Of a stretch of 43,697 nucleotides of DNA, positions 16,410-24,270 are shown one piece after another. Every line of letters starts with the position of its first letter. Within the stretch, counting starts at the first letter, position 1. This stretch comes from Verrucomicrobiota bacterium. Its GTDB lineage: Bacteria > Verrucomicrobiota > Verrucomicrobiia > Opitutales > Opitutaceae. Location of the stretch: positions 1 to 43,697 of the forward strand of contig JAEWIY010000116.1 of the NCBI GenBank assembly GCA_023386835.1. Direction: 5' to 3'. The notes below the pieces were generated by a model. The model was given only the letters and a program-made list of their open reading frames with translations. It ran no database searches and was not told the DNA's origin. The position numbers were made by a program, and so were the translations under genes.

Positions 16410-17608
16410 GGTGCTGAATCGTAGGTCACGGTGACGGGCGCGCGCAGGCGCTGCGCAAACGCGGAGAGATAAGCCTCCCAATCGGCCTGGCTGCGAAAGT
16501 CGCCGGAGTGAGTCCAGCCCCCTCCGACATAATACACGAGCGGCTCGCCGGCCTGATGCCGCGCCAGAATCAAGTGATTGCTCTCGTCCTGCGCGAACCC
16601 ATGGCGGCCACCGGGTTCCAGCACAACGGCGGTGCCCAGCGCACCTTCCGCCGGATTCGCGTACACCGACCAATCGCTGATCCACTCCTCCTGCTCGTTT
16701 CGCGTGATCACGGGTTTGAGCTTTGGATTCGTCCCGAGGCCGATCGCCACCGTCAGGTCGGCCGGCGCCGCCCCACCCTCGACGGTAAACGTGCTCTCCA
16801 CGCGGTCCAGATTGCGGCCTGCATCAACGATGAAGCGCTTCGTTTCACGCACCGTCACTTCGCCCGCCTTCCAAGGCGCGTAATCGATTTCGAAGACGGC
16901 CCGGATCGGTCCGTTGGCCAGCACCCGCCAAGCCGCCCAGTTGTGCGAAACGTGGAGTTTTTCCTCGCGCCAGATTCCCGTCCCACCTGCGCCGCGCGTG
17001 GTGCCGACCGAGTAGAAATCGAGGCCTTCGCCCGTATCCACGTGATACGCGTCGTGACCTTTCAAATACCACCGGTCGACGATCGGGTAGCGCACGCGCT
17101 TCGCCCAAAAATCGATTCCGCTGCTGATCATCCGACTGCGTCCGGCCGCCGGCGTATCCAACCCCGGGCCGTAGATCCGATGCCCCATCCGATCGTTTTC
17201 CCAGGCAAAGTCGTCGAGCCGCTCTGGCACATAACGCGCAGACACACGCGCGGGGAACGGCGGCACGGGCATGTCGGTTGTCTCGATCACGAAGCGGGCA
17301 CTCTTCTGTCCGGCCGCGAAGTCGTATTGGAAAACCAGATCGTTGTAGAGCGCCCGCCGGTCATCCGGGACGAAGTTGGTGACCTGCGAAGGCAAAATCG
17401 CCCCCGTCGCCGCATCGAGCACCTGCAGGTGAAACATCTTCACGTCGGGCAGGCGTTGCCGCACCTCCGCGAACGGAATGACGATCACCTCGCCGGGACG
17501 GGCGATGGCCAGGTCATGCGCAACCGTCACGTGAAAGCGGGCGCCCAGCGCGGGCACGGCCGCCAGCAGAAGCAGGGAAACACGAGGGAACCAAGCAAAA
17601 GGTCTCAT
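16406..17608 (-). CDS. Secreted DUF4861 protein
   Basis: The product has 400 aa with a clear signal peptide (1 to about 22, LLLLAAVPALGA). The body matches DUF4861 by eye, with segments such as DRMGHRIYGPGL, GIDFWAKRVRYPIVDRWY, HDAYHVDTGEGLDFYSVG and, near the end, YYVGGGWTHSGDF. The family is often found in uronic-acid polysaccharide loci; I cannot state its reaction from sequence. It is translationally coupled (ATGA) to the GH105-GH28 gene, so the two products are likely made in fixed ratio and may act on the same pectin fragment. A 105-base gap separates it from kduD and contains a small perfect inverted repeat (GCCGAA / TTCGGC at 17669-17686). Confidence 0.82.
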   Translation of the reverse strand: MRPFAWFPRVSLLLLAAVPALGARFHVTVAHDLAIARPGEVIVIPFAEVRQRLPDVKMFHLQVLDAATGAILPSQVTNFVPDDRRALYNDLVFQYDFAAGQKSARFVIETTDMPVPPFPARVSARYVPERLDDFAWENDRMGHRIYGPGLDTPAAGRSRMISSGIDFWAKRVRYPIVDRWYLKGHDAYHVDTGEGLDFYSVGTTRGAGGTGIWREEKLHVSHNWAAWRVLANGPIRAVFEIDYAPWKAGEVTVRETKRFIVDAGRNLDRVESTFTVEGGAAPADLTVAIGLGTNPKLKPVITRNEQEEWISDWSVYANPAEGALGTAVVLEPGGRHGFAQDESNHLILARHQAGEPLVYYVGGGWTHSGDFRSQADWEAYLSAFAQRLRAPVTVTYDSAP

Positions 17609-17713
17609 CGGAAAAGGGGGTTGGGGGTGAGACGAGGAGTGACGAACGAGCAGGCGAGAGAAGACGGCGCCGAATGGAATTTCGGCCTCTGCTTCAGACG
17701 GCGGTCGCCTGGC

Positions 17714-18481
17714 TTAACGAGCCAGCCAGCCGCCATCGACCGGCAGCACCGCACCGTGCACGTAGGCGGCGGCGGGTGACGCGAGGAAAATGCTGGCTCC
17801 AACCAGATCCTCGGCCTCACCCCAGCGGCCGGCCGGGATGCGTTCGAGGATCGCTTGATTTCGCGCGACATCGGCTCGGAGGGCCGACGTGTTGTCCGTC
17901 GCCATGTAACCGGGAGCAATCGCGTTGACGTTGATGCCCTTCGGCGCGAGTTCGTTGGCCAGCGCGCGCGTCAGTCCCAGCAGGGCACTCTTGGCCGCCG
18001 TGTATGCCGCCACGCGAATGCCGCCTTGGAACGAGAGCATCGACGCGATGTTGATGATGCGCCCGCGCCGACCGGCCGCGAGGCAGCGTCGGGCGAACTC
18101 CTGACTCAGCTCGAAGACTGCGTCGAGATTCACCGCCAGCACGTCATCCCAGTCCTGCCGCGAGTAATCGAGGAAATCCGCGCGTCGGATGATGCCCGCA
18201 TTATTGACGAGAATCGTGGCGGGCCCGAGCGCGTTCGCCGCCGTGGCGAGCGCGGTCGTGCCAGCTCCGGGTGTTCCAAGATCAGCCGGCACGATCAAGA
18301 CGCGCCGGCCACTCTCGCGAATCACCGCCGCCGCACGTTCGCAGTCGCCCCGCGCCAGCAGCGCGACGTCCGCGCCCGCACCCGCCAAGCCGACGGCAAT
18401 GGCGGCGCCCAAGCCGCGCGACGCGCCGGTCACCACGGCGACCTCACCATCAAGCCGGAATTGGTTGAGCGGGGAAGTCAT
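17714..18481 (-). CDS. kduD: 2-dehydro-3-deoxy-D-gluconate 5-dehydrogenase (KduD)
   Basis: This cytoplasmic short-chain dehydrogenase reduces 2,5-diketo-3-deoxygluconate to 2-keto-3-deoxygluconate in pectin breakdown. The NAD(P)-binding TGASRGLG is at 18-25, NNAG at 93-96, and the catalytic triad is Ser147, Tyr160 and Lys164. KduD-specific runs include IASMLSFQGGIRV, NVNAIAPGYMATDNT, RIPAGRWGEAEDL and the C-terminal VDGGWLAR. Length is 255 aa, as in E. coli KduD (253). It lies 46 bases after kduI on the same strand. Confidence 0.96.
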   Translation of the reverse strand: MTSPLNQFRLDGEVAVVTGASRGLGAAIAVGLAGAGADVALLARGDCERAAAVIRESGRRVLIVPADLGTPGAGTTALATAANALGPATILVNNAGIIRRADFLDYSRQDWDDVLAVNLDAVFELSQEFARRCLAAGRRGRIINIASMLSFQGGIRVAAYTAAKSALLGLTRALANELAPKGINVNAIAPGYMATDNTSALRADVARNQAILERIPAGRWGEAEDLVGASIFLASPAAAYVHGAVLPVDGGWLAR

Positions 18482-18527
18482 CGGGTCATCAAGGTTGAAC
18501 GCGTAATACTGGATTAACGACAGGAGC

Positions 18528-19358
18528 CTATCCGAGGTCGGTCATTGCGACCGCATCCATGTCAGCAAACTCCTGGTTTTCGCCACCCATGCCCCAGACA
18601 AAGGCATAGGGCGCCGTGCCGACGCCGGAGTGAATCGACCACGACGGCGATAGGACGACGTCGGAGTCGCGCAGGACCAGGTGCCGTGTCGCGTCGGGCG
18701 GTCCCATAAAATGAAAGACGACCTGATCCGCCGGCACGCCCGTGTAGCAGTAAACTTCCGACCGCCGGCGATGCGTATGCGATGGCATCGTGTTCCACAC
18801 GCCTCCCGGCTCCATCATCGTCAGGCCCATCACGAGCTGACAGCTCTCCACCAAGCCCGGCGCGATATACTTGCGCAGCACCCGCACATTCGCCGCCGCG
18901 GGGGTGCCGAGCCGGTCACCGGCAATATCAGCGAAGGCGATGTGACGGCTCGGGAACGAAGCGTGAGCCGGGTAACTGAGCAGATAATACCGGGCCGGCT
19001 GCGCAGCGTTGTCGGAGTGGAACACAACCTCATCGGTGCCGCGTCCGATGTAGAGCCCGTCATGTGGCGCCAGGCGGTGCTCCTGGCCATCCACCACCAC
19101 GCGACCTGCGCCTCCCAAGTTGATCACACCCAGTTCGCGACGGGCGCAAAACGTCGGCGCGCGCAGTTCCGGGTGCGCCGGCAAGGGCAACGGTTTCCCG
19201 GTCGGCACCGCTCCGCCAATGACCGTCCGATCCACCTCCCAGTAGGCCAGAGTCACTTCTCCCGGCACAAACAGACCGGAGAGGAGAAAACGTTCACGCA
19301 ACTGCGTGGGCGTGGCGCCCAGCGTATCGGCAGGATGGACAGACGGAAGAAAACGCAT
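18528..19358 (-). CDS. kduI: 5-dehydro-4-deoxy-D-glucuronate isomerase (KduI)
   Basis: This zinc cupin enzyme interconverts 5-keto-4-deoxyuronate and 2,5-diketo-3-deoxygluconate, feeding KduD. Length is 276 aa (278 in E. coli). The four metal ligands are all present: His194 and His196 (PSHTHRRR), Glu201 and His243 (SWSIHSG), two positions short of the E. coli numbering. The N-terminus has the usual HP(A)D..LRERFL..GLF pattern. It is the second gene of the pectin operon, 66 bases after the TonB-dependent receptor, with a strong hairpin in the gap that may set relative expression. Confidence 0.96.
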   Translation of the reverse strand: MRFLPSVHPADTLGATPTQLRERFLLSGLFVPGEVTLAYWEVDRTVIGGAVPTGKPLPLPAHPELRAPTFCARRELGVINLGGAGRVVVDGQEHRLAPHDGLYIGRGTDEVVFHSDNAAQPARYYLLSYPAHASFPSRHIAFADIAGDRLGTPAAANVRVLRKYIAPGLVESCQLVMGLTMMEPGGVWNTMPSHTHRRRSEVYCYTGVPADQVVFHFMGPPDATRHLVLRDSDVVLSPSWSIHSGVGTAPYAFVWGMGGENQEFADMDAVAMTDLG

Positions 19359-19368
19359 GGGAAAGAGG

Positions 19369-19405
19369 CCGGGCGCCGCCGCCCACCGGTGAGCGGCGCG
19401 CCCGG
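19369..19405 (-). repeat. Intergenic hairpin between the receptor gene and kduI
   Basis: Read on the minus strand, CCGGGCGC-GCCGC pairs with GCGGC-G-GCGCCCGG around a loop TCACCGGTGG, giving 8 plus 5 bp with one bulged base. No T run follows, so it is more likely an mRNA stability or processing element, or partial attenuator, than a full terminator. Confidence 0.6.
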
Positions 19406-19424
19406 AGTGTGAAACAGACTAACC

Positions 19425-22400
19425 TTAGAACGTACCCTTCACGCCAAGCGTGATCTGGGCGCCGAACTTCTCGCGCCGGAACATCCGGGCATACCCCGGC
19501 GTGTCGTCGTTGTAGCGCTCGTTGTCCTGCGGCTCGTTGAACACGTTGCGGACGTTGAGGAAGAAGCCCAACGCGCGGCTGAGCTTATACTCGGCGTTCA
19601 CGTCCACATAGATGCGGTCCGCGAAGTACTCGCCGATGTTGTTCCCGTTGCCATAAACGTTGCCGCCCAGCGGGCCGAGGATCTGCCGGCCGCGGTAGTT
19701 GACGTTCAACCGCAGCGTCAGCGGATCACCACGGTAGGTGATGCCGGCGTTGGCCGCCTCTTCGATGAAGTTGTCAAAGACCTGCTCCGACTCACCGTCG
19801 AGGTCGAGGCGCGTGGCATTGGCGAAGAATTCGAACTTCTCACCCCAGGGCCCGAAGAAATCGAGACGCTGGCGGTAACTGAACTCCACACCGTTGATCT
19901 TTGACGTGCCGGGCACGTTGACCTCCGTGAGGACCTGGAAGCCGAGGTATTCATCGGACAGGTTCAGCTCCTGGAGGAGCGCGGCGTCAGCCGTGCCGCT
20001 GAAGGGCGCGATGAAGTTGGTCAAGTCCTTGCGGAAGACGCCGGCGCTGACCACACCACCATTGCGGAAGTAGTACTCCAGCGACAGGTCGTAGTTGTCA
20101 CCTTCATACGGCACCAGGCCGGTGTTGTTGTACCGGATCGTGCGGGGCTCGAGCGTGCCCGCGCCGTCGTCGGAATCGGTTTCGGTCGGGTTGACACGCA
20201 CGAGCGGCAGCACGTTGCCGAAGTCCGGTCGGCCGATCGTCTGCGCATAGGCAAAGCGCAGCACCAGGTCGTCGGTGATGTTGTAGTTGGCGTGGAAGCT
20301 CGGGTAGAAGCCGTCGTGCTCGCGCTCGACGTGGAACCCGCGCTCGCGCCAGTTGGCCTGCACATCCGCCAGCGTGGCACCCGGGGTCGGCGTCAACGGG
20401 CCGTCGCCTTCGATCTCGGCATTCTCATAACGGACACCGGTCACGATCTGGAGCTTGCCATTCATGAATCGGGCGTCGCCGCGAATGTACAGCGAGTCGA
20501 CCGTCTCGGTGACGTCCTGCGAATTCTGGATTCGGAAGCGCTCGGCGTTGCGCGCCTGGTCCGGCGTCTGCACGAACCAGCCCGGGTTCTGCTGGAAGGC
20601 GTCCAGGACCTTGAACGGGCTCGGCCACTGGAGGTCCTTGTAATTGAAGTACGGGTACACGCCGTACTGCTCGTCCAGGAACGCGGCCGCGTTGTCGTCG
20701 GCCGTGTTGGCGACGCCGTCCGGGCCGACAAAATTCCAGCTCACGTCGCGACGGCGGATGTCGCGGTTCTGTTCGCGCCGTTCGGCGCCCAACCTGATCG
20801 AGGCCGGGAACGGCAGATCGAGGTCCCGCTTCGCGTTGACGTGCAAGGTGACGAACTCGTCACGCGCATCGAGCGGATTGGTGCGGGCCGTGTTCAGGCG
20901 GTAGAGGCTGAGGTTGCTCCAGTCGAGTTCCTCACCCGCCGGCGTGTAGACGTGAATCGACTTCGGCCCCTCCTCCTCAATGTCGCTGAACGACACGCGC
21001 GTGCCGCCGACCAGCGTCGTCTGAATGGCGGAGAACTGGCCGCGATCCATGTCGCGGTACCAGCCCCGCGAGACCGAGCCCGCAAGGCCGGCATCGATAT
21101 CCCAATCGGCCCCGTCATAACGATACTTCGCAAACGCACCCTGGGTGGCTCCGAGCTTGTCGCGGAAGGACGTGCCGTGGCGGACCGTGCCGCGCCCGGT
21201 CGCGCCTTCCGTGAAGTCCTGGCCCCACGTCAGCGGCGTGCCGCTAGCCGGGGTGGGCGCGGGGTTGGTGCCCGCATTCCAAGTCAGGTTGCGGTTGCCG
21301 AAGAACGCCTTGTAATAGTTGAACTGATACGCGAGCGACAGCACGTGCTGCGGCGCGAACCGCCAGTCCATCTTGATGGAGACCGAGTCGCGGAAGGAGT
21401 TTTTCGGGCCATCCTGCAGTTGGAACTGCTGGAGGTACGGGTTGGTCACCGACGCCCCGGCTTGGTTGAAATTCCACTGCGGCTGCGAACGGTGCTGCTC
21501 GTTGTACTGGTTGGAGCTCAACCCGGTGATGACGAAGCCGAGGTTCTCCGTGACCGGCAGGGTGAAATCGAAGTCGAAACCGGGCAGGACCTTGTAGGTT
21601 TCCTTGTCGCCCGGACCCGGCGTCTTGTCCCAGGCCTCCGCCTCCTCGTGATTCATGTTCAGGTAGAAGCGGTAGTTGAACTGCTTCCCCGGCCGCTCGA
21701 ACGCGTTCTTGCTGACCATGTTGACCGTGCCGCCGATACCTTCCGCGCTCACATCCGGCGTCGGAACCTTCGTCACTTCCACACGCGAGGTGTTGTTGAT
21801 CGAGACCTGCTCGAATTCGAAGGCGCGCGTGGCGCTGCCGGAAGCCGCACTCGCCATGCGGAAGCCATCGATCGATACCGTCGTGAACGCGGCCGCGAGT
21901 CCACGCACGGAGACCGTGCGCACGTCCGCCGCGACGTAGTCGACGGTGACGCCCGGCAGGAACTTGAGGAACTCACCCACATTACCTTCAGCAATGTCGC
22001 CAAACGCATCGGTCTCGATGACCGTCTTGATGTTGGGAGCGAAGCGCTGCTCGTTGACGGCGATCGACGCGATGTCCGTTTCGCGGCCGCTCGAAACCGT
22101 GAAGGTATCCAACATCACCGTGTCATCGTCCGCCGTGCCGCCCAGGTTGACGTTCTGGGTGACGGTCCGCCCGGCGGTGACGGTGACAGGAACCGTGGAC
22201 TCACCCAGGCCGGAATAGAAGACGAGCAGTTGCTGCTCGCCGGTCGGCACATTGGTCAACCGGTACTGGCCATACTCATCCGTGAAGGTGCTGATGCCGG
22301 TGCCCTGGACGGTCACACGCGCGTTATTCAGGTACCGACCGGAATGCAGGTTCAACACGCGACCAGTCACGATGCCAGTCGCTCCATCGGCCTGCCCCCA

Positions 22401-22511
22401 CGCGGTCAGCGCAGCGAGCAACAGCAACGCCATACCCGCCATGAATCGGCGGAAGGCGGAAGGGTATCCAGACGACGGCGCACCGTGCGCCGTGCAAGGG
22501 GTCAATTGCAT
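19425..22511 (-). CDS. TonB-dependent outer-membrane receptor of the pectin operon
   Basis: This outer-membrane active transporter has about 1028 aa. An N-terminal signal peptide (to about residue 41, LLLLAALTAWGQ) is followed by a carboxypeptidase-regulatory-like beta domain (about 48-125, GRVLNLHSGRYLNNARVTVQG), a plug domain (about 145-280, including VSVRGLAAAFTTVSIDGFRM) and a 22-strand-type barrel ending in FGAQITLGVKGTF with a C-terminal Phe. The frame is open to 22634, but the ATG at 22511 is chosen because it lies next to the signal peptide and downstream of the promoter-operator. No SusD partner is present. Context suggests uptake of pectin oligosaccharides. It is the first and longest gene of the operon, directly controlled at the 22586 palindrome if the operator call is right. 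Confidence 0.94.
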   Translation of the reverse strand: MQLTPCTAHGAPSSGYPSAFRRFMAGMALLLLAALTAWGQADGATGIVTGRVLNLHSGRYLNNARVTVQGTGISTFTDEYGQYRLTNVPTGEQQLLVFYSGLGESTVPVTVTAGRTVTQNVNLGGTADDDTVMLDTFTVSSGRETDIASIAVNEQRFAPNIKTVIETDAFGDIAEGNVGEFLKFLPGVTVDYVAADVRTVSVRGLAAAFTTVSIDGFRMASAASGSATRAFEFEQVSINNTSRVEVTKVPTPDVSAEGIGGTVNMVSKNAFERPGKQFNYRFYLNMNHEEAEAWDKTPGPGDKETYKVLPGFDFDFTLPVTENLGFVITGLSSNQYNEQHRSQPQWNFNQAGASVTNPYLQQFQLQDGPKNSFRDSVSIKMDWRFAPQHVLSLAYQFNYYKAFFGNRNLTWNAGTNPAPTPASGTPLTWGQDFTEGATGRGTVRHGTSFRDKLGATQGAFAKYRYDGADWDIDAGLAGSVSRGWYRDMDRGQFSAIQTTLVGGTRVSFSDIEEEGPKSIHVYTPAGEELDWSNLSLYRLNTARTNPLDARDEFVTLHVNAKRDLDLPFPASIRLGAERREQNRDIRRRDVSWNFVGPDGVANTADDNAAAFLDEQYGVYPYFNYKDLQWPSPFKVLDAFQQNPGWFVQTPDQARNAERFRIQNSQDVTETVDSLYIRGDARFMNGKLQIVTGVRYENAEIEGDGPLTPTPGATLADVQANWRERGFHVEREHDGFYPSFHANYNITDDLVLRFAYAQTIGRPDFGNVLPLVRVNPTETDSDDGAGTLEPRTIRYNNTGLVPYEGDNYDLSLEYYFRNGGVVSAGVFRKDLTNFIAPFSGTADAALLQELNLSDEYLGFQVLTEVNVPGTSKINGVEFSYRQRLDFFGPWGEKFEFFANATRLDLDGESEQVFDNFIEEAANAGITYRGDPLTLRLNVNYRGRQILGPLGGNVYGNGNNIGEYFADRIYVDVNAEYKLSRALGFFLNVRNVFNEPQDNERYNDDTPGYARMFRREKFGAQITLGVKGTF

Positions 22512-22585
22512 AGGGTTCGGGTTTACTACTAACCAGGGGTGGTAGGTCCGCACGAATGCCGAGGGACGGCACTCGCATCGGGGTA

Positions 22586-22601
22586 TGTTCATTAGCGAAC
22601 A
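22586..22601. promoter_or_regulatory. Palindromic operator at the receptor promoter
   Basis: TGTTCATTAGCGAACA is an inverted repeat (TGTTC-N6-GAACA). It sits immediately downstream of the receptor -10 box and covers the expected start of transcription. A second copy of the same form and length is at 22725-22740, before the divergent IclR gene. IclR-type autoregulated repressors often use such paired sites. Confidence 0.65.
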
Positions 22602-22603
22602 CC

Positions 22604-22634
22604 CTATTAGGTATTGAACAAGGTTAACTGTCAA
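22604..22634 (-). promoter_or_regulatory. Promoter of the pectin operon
   Basis: On the minus strand a perfect TTGACA (plus-strand TGTCAA, 22629-22634) is followed after 19 bases by TAATAG (plus-strand CTATTA, 22604-22609). CCTAAT at a 17-base spacing is an alternative -10. The start site would fall near 22597, inside the palindrome at 22586-22601, leaving a leader of about 85 bases before the receptor ATG. Confidence 0.55.
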
Positions 22635-22724
22635 TCCCGACCGGCTCGCGCGCCTCGGAATTTGACCCTTGCGAGGGCGCTACCTCAACGCCCTTTCCTT
22701 TTTATTGCCGTGGATGGACGCGCC

Positions 22725-22740
22725 TGTTCATATGTGAACA
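22725..22740. promoter_or_regulatory. Palindromic operator before the IclR gene
   Basis: TGTTCATATGTGAACA has perfect 6-base arms (TGTTCA / TGAACA) around TATG. It ends two bases before the preferred GTG start of the IclR gene. It shares length and end sequences with the site at 22586, suggesting one regulator binds both, with autoregulation. Confidence 0.65.
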
Positions 22741-22742
22741 CA

Positions 22743-23540
22743 GTGCCCACCTCGTCCACTTCGGCTGGCCCAGATCAACGCTACCTCATCCCCAACCTCC
22801 GGCACGCCTGTCGTGTGCTGAAGCTGCTCGGGCAAGACAATCGCGGCTACAAGGTCAACGAAGTCGCCAAACAGCTGAAGATCCCGGCGACGTCCGCCCT
22901 TCGCATCGCCTCCACCCTTGTATCCGAGGGATTGTTACGGCGGGAAAATGGCCTGCTTTATCTCGGGCCGGTGCTGATCCACCTCGGGGCCCGCTCGATG
23001 TCGGAAACCGAATTGCGCGACACCGCCCAGCCGATCCTCCAGCACCTGAGCCAGGTGACCGATGAGACGGCGCACCTCGCCCTTCCCTGCGACAACCGCT
23101 CGCTGATCGTCAGCGTCTGCGACAGCCCGCACCCGCTGCGGGCGGCGTCGAGCCCGGGCACACTGACGGATCTGTACACCTCGTCCACGGGCAAGGTCTT
23201 TCTCGCGTTCCTGCACCGGCGCCGCATCGCCGAGATCCTCGCGCAATACCCGCCGCGGCGCCGGACGACTCGCTCGCTGACCACGCTGCAGGCGCTCGAG
23301 TCGGAAGCCGACCGCGTGCTGCTCGACGGTTACGGGCTGGACGATGAAGAGTTCAACGAGGGCGTGCGCTGTCTCGCCGCGCCTGTGCTGGGTCCCCAAG
23401 GCGAAGTCGTGGCCGCGATCGGCATCACTGCCGCCACGGTGCGGTTCACCAAGGCGCGTATTCCCGAGATCGCGACGCACGTGAAAGCGGCGGCGCGACG
23501 TTTGTCCGCCGCGCTCGGCAGCGGGATGTCGCTTCATTAA
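22743..23540 (+). CDS. IclR-family transcriptional regulator
   Basis: A DNA-binding regulator with an N-terminal winged helix (about 18-80; RVLKLLGQDNRGYKVNEVAKQL then a recognition helix around PATSALRIASTL) and a C-terminal effector domain (about 95-260; STGKVFLAFL, LDDEEFNEGVRCLAAPVLG, AAIGITA). Divergent position next to a pectin operon fits a KdgR-like role, sensing a pathway intermediate such as 2-keto-3-deoxygluconate; the ligand is inferred. The frame is open from 22614 with an ATG there, but that would place the palindrome inside the coding region. GTG at 22743, right after the palindrome, gives a normal 265-aa IclR protein. GTG at 22710 is another option. Confidence 0.92.
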   Translation: MPTSSTSAGPDQRYLIPNLRHACRVLKLLGQDNRGYKVNEVAKQLKIPATSALRIASTLVSEGLLRRENGLLYLGPVLIHLGARSMSETELRDTAQPILQHLSQVTDETAHLALPCDNRSLIVSVCDSPHPLRAASSPGTLTDLYTSSTGKVFLAFLHRRRIAEILAQYPPRRRTTRSLTTLQALESEADRVLLDGYGLDDEEFNEGVRCLAAPVLGPQGEVVAAIGITAATVRFTKARIPEIATHVKAAARRLSAALGSGMSLH

Positions 23541-23686
23541 GCAAGCATCGGGAAGGAGATGGAGCACCGGAGCGGCTCCGCTCGCACCGATTTCCCGCCC
23601 ACGACTTGCTTTTCCGCGTGCACCTCGCATCGTGGAGCCCCTTGTTCTTTGATCGAGACAGACCTCGATCGAACAGACCCACTTTC

Positions 23687-24044
23687 GGGGGTGTTCTGGA
23701 TTCGACTCCTGGTTGGATTGTCTCGCTGCCGGTCGAGCGTGAAGGTCGCTCGCTAAACGCCCTTCAAACCAAATAAACGGCAACTACGAAGAAATGCCCC
23801 TCGCTGCCTAATCTAGTGCAGTGACGTCCGCCTGGCGACGCCTGCTAGCCAACGTGGACGACGACAGCAGGCATAGCGCGCGGAGCGACCCGCGGTTTGC
23901 GCGCCGTATCTTCACCCCGGGGGTTGGCTGACCGACAAGCGTGGTTCGACGCATGCGGCCAGCGAGATCAATTCGGACCTACACCGGTAGACGCGAGCCG
24001 TGAAAGCCAGAAGGACGCGGGTTCAATTCCCGCCACCTCCACCA
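23687..24044 (+). ncRNA. ssrA: Transfer-messenger RNA (tmRNA)
   Basis: This is a one-piece tmRNA that rescues stalled ribosomes and tags their products. The 5' end GGGGGUG pairs with CACCUCC (24034-24040) to form the tRNA-like acceptor stem with one G-U pair. The hallmark TCTGGATTCGAC follows the 5' strand. The T arm GCGGGTTCAATTCCCGC precedes the acceptor 3' strand, and the CCA end is encoded (24042-24044). The tag frame is read from 23779. Length of 358 nt is normal. No protein gene overlaps it. It lies 146 bases after the IclR gene; that spacer contains the inverted repeat GATCGAG-N6-CTCGATC at 23651-23670. Confidence 0.95.
23779..23811 (+). other. tmRNA proteolysis-tag reading frame
   Basis: After ATAAAC, a typical sequence just before the resume codon, the frame GGC AAC TAC GAA GAA ATG CCC CTC GCT GCC TAA encodes GNYEEMPLAA. 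The C-terminal LAA is the usual protease recognition end. The resume codon would be Gly (GGC) rather than the common Ala. The exact resume codon is inferred from position. Confidence 0.8.
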
Positions 24045-24270
24045 TTTTTAAGGTTAAGCTGCCGTAGGATCGTCAGTCGCGCGTAGTCTCTCCGGACTAC
24101 CGCGGGCGATTGATGGCCGTTGGGAGCAACTCTGGCGACCGGACTCGCGAGTTCGGAATCGATTGACCAGCCACGTCGTGATACCGAAGGCCCGCGATGA
24201 ATGAAGAAGCTGAACAAACCCTCGCTCCGCGGTCAGCCTGAACCGCCGGTTTAGGACGTTCGGCAAGAGC
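24045..24270. other. Non-coding spacer after ssrA, with inverted repeats
   Basis: No supportable gene is seen. It holds a GTAGTC/GACTAC repeat (24083-24100), a near-palindrome CCGGACTCGCGAGTTCGG (24140-24157) and a 56-base folded element at 24209-24264. In the latter GCTGAAC faces GTTCGGC, AAACC faces GGTTT and GCGGT faces ACCGC. The layout recalls an integron attC site but the outer boxes do not match the consensus. Confidence 0.4.

Noticed and set aside
20292..22532. 746-codon open frame on the plus strand
   Set aside because: Antisense shadow of the receptor gene, rich in Arg and Val, with no domain; caused by GC-rich third positions.
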